Assembly (NCBI GenBank): GCA_031549925.1
Contig: JAVBPA010000058.1
Span: forward strand, 1-30,454
Direction of reading: 5' to 3'
DNA from: JAVBPA01 sp031549925
GTDB lineage: Bacteria; Bacillota; Clostridia; Oscillospirales; CAG-272
DNA: 30,454 nucleotides
Position 1 is the stretch's first letter. The number at the start of each line of letters is the position of its first letter. The notes under the pieces were generated by a model that was not told where the DNA came from, ran no database searches, and saw nothing but the letters and a program-made list of their open reading frames with translations. Shown here piece after piece: positions 24,723-30,454 of the stretch. The translations under genes were made by a program, and so were the position numbers.

Positions 24723-25895
24723 TTATTTAATATCAAATTCTGATATTTCGCTTATATCAGACATAAAAATTATTTCGCAGACAATTTTATAAAATTCTTC
24801 TGTAATTATAACTTCTTCTGTTCTGGAAATAATATCAGCTTCATAAAGTTCAGCTAATATTTGTTCGTTTAATTTTTTCTCGGCAATTTCGCATGCTTCG
24901 TAATCATTAAGCTTGTATTCTTCCAAAATATAACCTTCATGTTTTAAAGAAAGAATCTTTGCAGGAAGCTTGATAATTCCGAATAACACAATATCATTTT
25001 CGGTTTCTATTATATCATACAATCCATCAAAATTACTACCCCCGGATAAAAGATTTATTTTATTTCCGAATATTTTTAAATATCTTTTTGTATAAGTTTG
25101 CTCGTTTGAAACCTTTTTAACACTCATATAAGGAACTGTCACTTCAATCAGCTTAGAAGTTTTAGCAATAACGCGTCCTTCTGCTCTAATAGCTCTCCAG
25201 CCGAAAGGTTTACTTTCCATAATACCTGAAATTAATAATTGCCCTGCCTTCACACTGTCGCCGGCATGTATAGCAGGAGTCCCCGAAAAAACTTCCAATC
25301 TTTCGATTATTCCGTCCCTTGAAGCTATAATATTAGCTGTCTTTGTATTTTTGTTTTGTTTTTCATTTATAATCATTTCATGTAATTCAACATAAGCAAC
25401 ATTTCCTTTTATATTTACAGTAATCCATGAAGTATCATCGAAATCAAGCAAATATTTATTACATAAATCATAAAAATTTATATCCGGTATAAAAGCCCCG
25501 CTGTGACATCCAAGTCCTCGCAGACGTTCCTCAATTATATTTTTTTCTATTTTTTCATTACCTGAAATTCTGACATCCCAAATATATAATGAAGACAAAA
25601 ACAGAATTGAAGAAAATATTATTATTCCTAAAATAATACCTATTCTGAAATGGTATCTGTTTATAAGCTGAGGTATTCCTTTTTCATTTTTTATATCGAT
25701 AACCGGAGCATTTTCATCATTGCATATCTTAGCACAATCAATTTTCGATATTTTCAAGAATATACCGCAGCCGTCACTTCTTGCAGACCATGATTTTATA
25801 TTATTTTTAATAAGATAATCAATGAGGGCTGTACCGTTTGGACAATATACATTATTATAACCGCGAATATATACAAAAAAATTATTATTTTTCAT
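24723..25895 (-). CDS. yqfD: Sporulation protein YqfD
   Basis: The 390-residue protein matches YqfD, a mother-cell sporulation membrane protein of endospore formers. It starts with the family-typical GYNNVYCPNGTALIDYLIKN region. One membrane helix lies at about 84-106, followed by WDVRISGNEKI and an outside domain with YVELHEMI, and SRDGIIERLEVFSGTPAIHAGDSVKAGQLLISG, a hairpin-rich segment. It follows yqfC by 21 bases on the minus strand and precedes phoH by 24, the usual conserved order in Clostridia. Its presence implies that the organism or its recent ancestors sporulate. The function in spores is not well understood. Confidence 0.92.
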   Translation of the reverse strand: MKNNNFFVYIRGYNNVYCPNGTALIDYLIKNNIKSWSARSDGCGIFLKISKIDCAKICNDENAPVIDIKNEKGIPQLINRYHFRIGIILGIIIFSSILFLSSLYIWDVRISGNEKIEKNIIEERLRGLGCHSGAFIPDINFYDLCNKYLLDFDDTSWITVNIKGNVAYVELHEMIINEKQNKNTKTANIIASRDGIIERLEVFSGTPAIHAGDSVKAGQLLISGIMESKPFGWRAIRAEGRVIAKTSKLIEVTVPYMSVKKVSNEQTYTKRYLKIFGNKINLLSGGSNFDGLYDIIETENDIVLFGIIKLPAKILSLKHEGYILEEYKLNDYEACEIAEKKLNEQILAELYEADIISRTEEVIITEEFYKIVCEIIFMSDISEISEFDIK

Positions 25896-25916
25896 TTTTA
25901 ACCCATATTGTTTATA

Positions 25917-26192
25917 TTATATAAATTTTATTTCGTTTATTATTCCGCTTATTTCGATAATGTTATTTTTAAAAACCTGAAGTGTCATTTTATCTCCGTT
26001 TATTTGTAATTGCAAATTTTTTAAATTCAAACGTATTTCACTATCGGAATATAAAACAATACCTCCGCATTCGGTTATTGTTAATTGGTTATTAGATGTC
26101 ATATAAATTGTCGATATTCCGCCGAAGGTATCGGGAGGAAATTCAATATATTTTGCTAATCTCGCCTTTAAAGGCATGCTTGTTTTTTTCAT
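25917..26192 (-). CDS. yqfC: Sporulation protein YqfC (YabP/YqfC family)
   Basis: This small protein, 91 residues from the chosen start, belongs to the YabP/YqfC family found beside yqfD in endospore formers. Conserved features are the FPPDTFGGISTIYMTSNNQL stretch and the ITECGGIVLYSDSEIRLNLKNLQLQINGD region. The frame extends to an ATG at 26216 without a Shine-Dalgarno. The ATG at 26192 has GCGGGGG about nine bases upstream and gives the usual KKTSMPLKARLAKYIEFP start. It is the first gene of the yqfC-yqfD-phoH-ybeY block and is divergent from ylbJ, so both sporulation genes share a 70-base control region. Confidence 0.85.
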   Translation of the reverse strand: MKKTSMPLKARLAKYIEFPPDTFGGISTIYMTSNNQLTITECGGIVLYSDSEIRLNLKNLQLQINGDKMTLQVFKNNIIEISGIINEIKFI

Positions 26193-26262
26193 ATAAACAA
26201 TCCCCCGCGAATACATATTTACTATAAATTAATTAATAAAGTTCAATTTAATATTATGCGGG

Positions 26263-27264
26263 GTGTTCAGAATTAATGCTTTTTTGAAAAAACAACAAAA
26301 AAATCCGGAATTGTATTTGCTATGGTTTTCAGTAATTTTAATCTTTATATCATTATATACATATTCATCCGAAGTTTCATCCGCTGTTTTAGATTCATTG
26401 AAATTATGTGCTGTTTCGGTTATACCTGCTTTATTCCCGTTTTTTATAGCAAATATATTTGCCGTGGAATCGGGATTAATAGATTTTATAAGTGTCATTA
26501 CATCAAAAATTTCAAAAGTATTATTTGATGCGGGAAATTACGGAGCAGCCGCTTTTATTTTAGGTATAATAGGAGGCTATCCGGCAGGAGCGGAATGTAT
26601 CGCAAGATTATATTCCTCCGGAAAATGCAATTCTGATGAAGCAGAACGTATGCTGTCTTTTTGTAATAATACCGGACCTGCTTTTCCCGTTGTTTTTATC
26701 GGTATAACATTATATAATGATTACAAAATCGGATTAACGCTTTACATCTTACAAGTTTTATCAGCAATAATTATAGGTTTCGCAATGCGTTTTACAAAAA
26801 AGCAAAAAAATATTTTTTTATCTGAACATGACAAAAAAAATACAAATCCCGAAAAAAAATATAAATCATTTTCGGAAATATTAATAACATCAATATCAGA
26901 TTCATCACTCATCATGCTGCGTACCTGCGGATTTATCGTTGCTTTCGCCGTTTTGGGAGCCATGATTAAAACTTTTTTATTAAAATATAATATAAACAGC
27001 AACATTATTACGATAGTATTAGGAATTTTGGAGATAACAGCAGGTGTTGACAGTTCGGCTATGATCGGAGGAAGAATCGGTTTTATTATTTGCGGAATAA
27101 TTTTCGGTTGGTCCGGATTATCCGTTCACATGCAAACTATTGCGGTTTTCAAAAGAATTGAAGGTGGATTGAAAACTATATCCGCAAAAAAATATTTTTT
27201 AGGAAAAATTCTGCAATCAATAATTATAGGGATATTATCATTTTTTATTTATCCTATGCTGTAG
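26263..27264 (+). CDS. ylbJ: Sporulation integral membrane protein YlbJ
   Basis: The 333-residue membrane protein with about eight hydrophobic segments carries the YlbJ/nucleoside-gate motifs GGYPAGA (104-110) and FCNNTGPAF (133-141). YlbJ is a sporulation protein of the mother cell in Bacillota, placed in the gate-domain superfamily with spore-maturation proteins. It starts with GTG at 26263 in this reading. GGGG is directly adjacent and badly spaced for that codon. The ATG at 26276 is in another frame and stops at once. An unusual start (TTG at 26284 or ATT at 26272) is possible, so the 5' end is uncertain by up to about seven codons. It is divergent from yqfC. Confidence 0.88.
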   Translation: MFRINAFLKKQQKNPELYLLWFSVILIFISLYTYSSEVSSAVLDSLKLCAVSVIPALFPFFIANIFAVESGLIDFISVITSKISKVLFDAGNYGAAAFILGIIGGYPAGAECIARLYSSGKCNSDEAERMLSFCNNTGPAFPVVFIGITLYNDYKIGLTLYILQVLSAIIIGFAMRFTKKQKNIFLSEHDKKNTNPEKKYKSFSEILITSISDSSLIMLRTCGFIVAFAVLGAMIKTFLLKYNINSNIITIVLGILEITAGVDSSAMIGGRIGFIICGIIFGWSGLSVHMQTIAVFKRIEGGLKTISAKKYFLGKILQSIIIGILSFFIYPML

Positions 27265-27419
27265 TTTTAATAAATCATTTTTATAATTAATTATTAATAA
27301 TCGTATTATGTTGAAAAAAATATAATAAAATATAAATTTATAAAAAAGTATAGATTTTTAATAAAATATAAATTATAATAGTATCGTGTGGATATAATTA
27401 TTTTAAAATAAAATATAAT

Positions 27420-27436
27420 GCCCCGTATATCGGGGC
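27420..27436. promoter_or_regulatory. Strong hairpin in the 5' region of the thiamine pyrophosphokinase gene
   Basis: GCCCCG and CGGGGC form a perfect 6-bp G/C stem with a 5-base TATAT loop in otherwise A/T-rich DNA, 24 bases before the thiN start codon. There is no T run on the plus strand. It is not the conserved TPP riboswitch. It might be a leader structure or an operator. Confidence 0.45.
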
Positions 27437-27459
27437 GAAAATTATTAAATTGGGTTTTT

Positions 27460-28107
27460 ATGACAAATAGTAGAATCTGTAATATCATAGGAGCAGCACC
27501 GGTTTGCGATATTTGCATTGAAGAAGGATTTATAATAGCGGCTGACGGCGGTTTTGATATTTTAAAAAAGAACAATATTAAACCGGATGTAATAATAGGA
27601 GATTTTGATTCTGTTTTTGAAATCATACCATCCGAAAATATAAAAGTAATAAAATTGTTTCCGGAAAAAGATGAAACCGATACTTTAGCTGCTATTAATT
27701 ATGCTTTATCTCTCGGATATAATAAATTTTATATTTGGGGAGCTATCGGAGGAAGACTTGACCACACTTTGGCAAATATCCAATGTGCGGTTTACTTATC
27801 AAAAATGAACTGTGAATGTTTTTTATGCGATGATAATATTAAATTAACCGCTATAACTGACAAAACAATAAATTTTAATGAAAATTGTTCGGGTATCATA
27901 TCGGTTTTTTCTTATGACAAGGTTTCTTCCGAAGTTACAATTGACGGACTAAAATATAATACCTGTAAAATAAAAATGGAAAACACATATCCTGTAGGCG
28001 TCAGCAACGAATTTATAGGAAAAAAGAGTTTTATAAGCATTAAAAACGGTACGTTAATTATTATATTTCCAAGAGAAATTAGTGACGAAAAATATAATAT
28101 TATATAA
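27460..28107 (+). CDS. thiN: Thiamine pyrophosphokinase
   Basis: The 215-residue enzyme transfers pyrophosphate from ATP to thiamine to form thiamine diphosphate. The family motifs are present in order: AADGG (27-31), GDFDS (47-51), KDETDT (70-75) and GGRLDHTLANI (97-107), followed by the C-terminal beta-sandwich. The frame begins at 27418, but the hairpin at 27420-27436 lies in that extension. The ATG at 27460 gives a normal family start, with GGG seven bases upstream. Upstream, 195 bases of A/T-rich DNA separate it from ylbJ with no clear promoter. It is 89 bases before the AEC gene, which has its own promoter. Confidence 0.9.
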   Translation: MTNSRICNIIGAAPVCDICIEEGFIIAADGGFDILKKNNIKPDVIIGDFDSVFEIIPSENIKVIKLFPEKDETDTLAAINYALSLGYNKFYIWGAIGGRLDHTLANIQCAVYLSKMNCECFLCDDNIKLTAITDKTINFNENCSGIISVFSYDKVSSEVTIDGLKYNTCKIKMENTYPVGVSNEFIGKKSFISIKNGTLIIIFPREISDEKYNII

Positions 28108-28132
28108 TTTTAATTATTTTATTAATATTATA

Positions 28133-28160
28133 TTGAATTAAATATTTATTGCTTTATAAT
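28133..28160 (+). promoter_or_regulatory. Sigma-A-type promoter for the AEC-prs-lipoprotein genes
   Basis: TTGAAT (28133-28138) and a perfect TATAAT (28155-28160) are 16 bases apart, about 37 bases before the AEC start codon. It probably drives the three closely spaced plus-strand genes that follow. Confidence 0.6.
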
Positions 28161-28196
28161 ATTATTCATAAATGATAATAATTTTCGGAGATCGTA

Positions 28197-29156
28197 ATGC
28201 TTGATAGTTTTATATATGCTATAAATTCTGTATTGCCTATATTTATAATTGTGGCTCTCGGATATATTTTAATGCGTTTCGGATTTTTAGGCGAATCTTT
28301 TACGGTTTCAGCTGAACGTCTTGTTTTTAAAGTTGCTTTGCCTGTAATGTTATTTTTAGAAGTATCGGGAGCCGACGCTGAAAATTTATTTGACGGTAAA
28401 TTTATATTATTCTGTTCGGGCGGAATAATTATATTGTTTTTTGCACTCTCCCTGACAGTTCCCCTGTTTATAAAAGAAAATGATAAGCGCGGAGCTTTTA
28501 TTCAAGGAATATACAGATCGAATTTTGCTATACTCGGGATACCTTTAGCTTATAATATGTTCGGAGAAAAAGGGACACAGCAAATCGCAATGATTATGCC
28601 TTTTGCTATAACCTTTTTTAATGTATTCGCAGTTATAATTTTAAGTATTTATGCTCCCCGTGATGTAAAATTGTCATTTAGCAAATTAATCGTTGTAATA
28701 CTTAAAAGTATAGTAACCAATCCCTTGATATTATCTGTTATCGCAGCTCTGCCGTTTTTATTTTTCAAAATTCCTCTTCCTGTTATCGCTGATAAAAGTC
28801 TTACTTATTTATCAAATATGGTAATGCCTGTTTCTCTTATCTGTATCGGAGTAAATTTTAGATTCAATGATTTGCGCGGACGTATTGGATATGCTTTAAC
28901 CGCTTCTGTTTTCAAAGTTGTAATTGTTCCCTTAATAGCTGTTGTTTTGGCAGTATTGTTAGGCTTTAAAAACGAACAGCTTGGTGTTATATTAATATTA
29001 TTCGGAGGTCCTACGGCAGTTACAAGTTATATAATGGCAAAAAACATGAAAAGCGATTATAAAATGGCAGGACAAATAATAATGCTAACAACTCTTTTAT
29101 GTATCGCCACGATATTTATCGGAGTATTTATTCTAAGTACGTTGTTGTTAATATAA
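28197..29156 (+). CDS. AEC family transporter (auxin-efflux-carrier-like)
   Basis: The 319-residue membrane protein has about ten hydrophobic helices, beginning LPIFIIVALGYILMRFGFL, the usual AEC start, and with the characteristic FRSNFAILGIPLA-like middle segment (YRSNFAILGIPLAYNMFG). The second half repeats the fold with SNMVMPVSLICIGVNFRF and GGPTAVTSYIMA. AEC proteins are secondary carriers for small organic acids, such as malate or malonate, in bacteria. The substrate here is unknown. A GGAG site lies eight bases before the ATG, and a promoter is found at 28133-28160. It is followed 29 bases later by the PRPP synthase gene, probably on the same transcript. Confidence 0.9.
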   Translation: MLDSFIYAINSVLPIFIIVALGYILMRFGFLGESFTVSAERLVFKVALPVMLFLEVSGADAENLFDGKFILFCSGGIIILFFALSLTVPLFIKENDKRGAFIQGIYRSNFAILGIPLAYNMFGEKGTQQIAMIMPFAITFFNVFAVIILSIYAPRDVKLSFSKLIVVILKSIVTNPLILSVIAALPFLFFKIPLPVIADKSLTYLSNMVMPVSLICIGVNFRFNDLRGRIGYALTASVFKVVIVPLIAVVLAVLLGFKNEQLGVILILFGGPTAVTSYIMAKNMKSDYKMAGQIIMLTTLLCIATIFIGVFILSTLLLI

Positions 29157-29185
29157 ACTTTATTTATATAATTACGGAGGTTTAA

Positions 29186-30319
29186 ATGGATACACCAAAT
29201 TTCGGCGAGTTGACAGTTATCGCTATGAGAGGTACGGAAGATTTTTCAAAACGTGTTGTTTCAAGTATAGCTGCAACCCGCAAATGTGCCGAAAAAAAAT
29301 TTTTAGTCGAACCTGAACTAATCCGTTTCAGAACAGGCGAAGGTAAATGTATAATACATGAGTCTATGCGCGGACGTGATGTTTACATTATAACTGATTT
29401 ATATAATTACAGTGTAACATATAATATGTTTGGTTTGACACAGCATATGAGTCCGGACGACCATTATCAGGATTTAAAACGCATTATAGGTGCAATAGGC
29501 GGAAAAGCCCGCAGAATAACCGTTATTATGCCGCTTTTATACGAAAGCCGCCAAGATAAAAGATCTTCCCGTGAATCTCTTGACTGCGCGCTTGCATTGC
29601 AAGAACTCCTTAATATGGGAATTTCAAATATCTTAACATTTGATGTACATAATTCAAGCGTTCAAAACGCAATACCGCTTGCCGGGTTTGATAATGTACA
29701 GCCTTCATTCCAAATGATAAGCACATTAATAAAAAAAGTTCCCGATATTGATATATCACCGGATAAACTGATGATTGTATCTCCTGATGTCGGAGGTATG
29801 TCAAGATGTGTATTTTATGCTTCAATTTTAAAATTAGACTTAGGTATGTTTTATAAAAGACGTGACTATACCAGAATTGAAAACGGTAAAAACCCTATTG
29901 AAGCTCATGAATACTTAGGAAATGATTTATCGGGTAAAGATGCTATCATAATTGACGATATGATATCCTCCGGACAATCGATTTTGGAAGTAGCGCAGGA
30001 TTTAAAGGAAAGAGGAGCGGGAAGAATATTTATATTTGCTTCTTTCGGATTATTCCATGACGGTCTCGGAGAATTTGATAAAGCTTTTTCTGCGGGATTA
30101 ATAAATAAAATTTTTACGACAAATCTAATTTACAGAACACCGGAATTATTATCACGCGAATGGTACTGTGAAGTAAATATGTGCAAATATGTTAGCTTAT
30201 TAATAAATACATTAAATGCCGATCAATCCATATCTCCTCATTTAAATTCAAAAGACAGAATAATAAATTATATAGATAATTATAAGGCTAAAAAAGTATA
30301 TTCCGAACAAAACAATTAA
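29186..30319 (+). CDS. prs: Ribose-phosphate pyrophosphokinase (PRPP synthase), divergent form
   Basis: The 377-residue enzyme makes PRPP from ribose 5-phosphate and ATP, the precursor of nucleotides, histidine and tryptophan. Family features are SRQDKRSSRESLD (about 121-133, the flexible ATP loop), FDVHNSSVQN (152-161) in place of the canonical DLHxxQIQGFF, VSPDVGGMSR, and the PRPP loop IDDMISSGQS (256-265), where the common form is DDMIDTGGT. It is about 60 residues longer than the usual 310-320, with an N-terminal extension (ELTVIAMRGTEDFSKRVV). These changes are known from clostridial homologues annotated as PRPP synthases, so activity is probable but not certain. GGAGG precedes the ATG. 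It is followed 17 bases later by a lipoprotein gene. Confidence 0.85.
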   Translation: MDTPNFGELTVIAMRGTEDFSKRVVSSIAATRKCAEKKFLVEPELIRFRTGEGKCIIHESMRGRDVYIITDLYNYSVTYNMFGLTQHMSPDDHYQDLKRIIGAIGGKARRITVIMPLLYESRQDKRSSRESLDCALALQELLNMGISNILTFDVHNSSVQNAIPLAGFDNVQPSFQMISTLIKKVPDIDISPDKLMIVSPDVGGMSRCVFYASILKLDLGMFYKRRDYTRIENGKNPIEAHEYLGNDLSGKDAIIIDDMISSGQSILEVAQDLKERGAGRIFIFASFGLFHDGLGEFDKAFSAGLINKIFTTNLIYRTPELLSREWYCEVNMCKYVSLLINTLNADQSISPHLNSKDRIINYIDNYKAKKVYSEQNN

Positions 30320-30336
30320 TTTTGCGGGAGATAAAA

Positions 30337-30454
30337 ATGTCAAAAAAAATTATTTCTACACTTATTGTATTATCGCTTTTATTAATAATTTGTATATCAT
30401 GTTCATCGAAAAATGAAGATAATTTATCTTCTGATACAAATATCGGAAATACAG
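30337..30454 (+). CDS. Lipoprotein, N-terminal fragment cut by window end
   Basis: The first 39 codons of a lipoprotein gene are present. After MSKK comes a hydrophobic stretch ending ICISC, with the lipidated cysteine at residue 22, then SSKNEDNLSSDTN, a Ser/Asn/Asp-rich linker typical of clostridial lipoproteins. GCGGGAG lies seven bases before the ATG, and the gene begins 17 bases after the PRPP synthase stop, so it is probably cotranscribed. The function is unknown because the rest lies outside the window. Confidence 0.85.
   Translation, partial: MSKKIISTLIVLSLLLIICISCSSKNEDNLSSDTNIGNT

Noticed and set aside
27324..27374. Direct repeat AATAAAATATAAATT about 36 bases apart
   Set aside because: Pure A/T sequence in an A/T-rich gap, easily expected by chance.
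27306..27626. Minus-strand 106-codon frame over the thiN leader
   Set aside because: It is antisense to the thiN start with low-complexity Phe/Ile/Tyr content and no ribosome-binding site; a shadow in A/T-rich DNA.
1..30454. CRISPR arrays, tRNA or rRNA genes, transposases and phage genes
   Set aside because: No regularly spaced repeats, tRNA-like TTCRANNC arms in the intergenic gaps, or recognisable mobile-element proteins were seen; the repeats found are isolated inverted or paired elements.

Overview
This window looks like chromosomal DNA from a low-GC, spore-forming member of the Clostridia (Bacillota), probably an uncultured gut or anaerobic-digester lineage. The evidence is the strong A/T bias, purine-rich Shine-Dalgarno sites, lipoprotein signal peptides, the sporulation-associated genes yqfC, yqfD and ylbJ, and a yqfC-yqfD-phoH-ybeY gene block. 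No rRNA, tRNA, CRISPR array, prophage or transposase was recognised. The organism assignment is an inference from gene content only.

Layout. 1-1310 (minus): an ASRT-like (sensory rhodopsin transducer family) small protein and a HAD phosphatase. 1486-7917 (plus): an operon of three enzymes without signal peptides: an unassigned 978-residue glycosidase-like protein, a GH38 alpha-mannosidase and an alpha/beta-hydrolase esterase, ending at a clear terminator. 8069-11988 (minus): an unusually A/T-rich CUT1 sugar ABC importer, made of a solute-binding lipoprotein with an extra N-terminal propeller-like half and two permeases, without its own ATPase. 12286-13923 (minus): a secreted lipoprotein with a barrel-like region and a C-terminal sugar-binding-like jelly roll. 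14121-16030 (minus): an S1-domain RNA-binding protein and a NagD-type HAD phosphatase. 16250-19876 (plus): a lipoprotein version of trigger factor, then a two-gene ABC exporter. 19956-23188 (minus): a Gfo/Idh/MocA oxidoreductase and a GH95 fucosidase-type enzyme. 23243-26192 (minus): ybeY, phoH, yqfD and yqfC. 26263-30454 (plus): ylbJ, thiamine pyrophosphokinase, an AEC transporter, a divergent PRPP synthase and the start of another lipoprotein.

How it fits together. The carbohydrate genes suggest uptake of mannose- and fucose-containing oligosaccharides by the ABC importer, which presumably borrows an ATPase encoded elsewhere. Intracellular trimming would follow by the GH38, GH95 and unassigned glycosidase, with de-esterification by the hydrolase and oxidation or epimerisation by the Gfo/Idh enzyme. 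The ASRT-like protein may be a soluble sugar-binding partner.

The most interesting non-coding signals are: (i) a perfect 15-bp inverted repeat that overlaps the start codon of the 12286-13923 lipoprotein and encloses its 5' region; (ii) a perfect 16-bp inverted repeat around a promoter-like segment ahead of the ABC exporter; and (iii) a two-copy 40-bp hairpin repeat with a compensatory base change. The first two have the geometry of invertible switches, but no recombinase is visible in the window and inversion is unproven.
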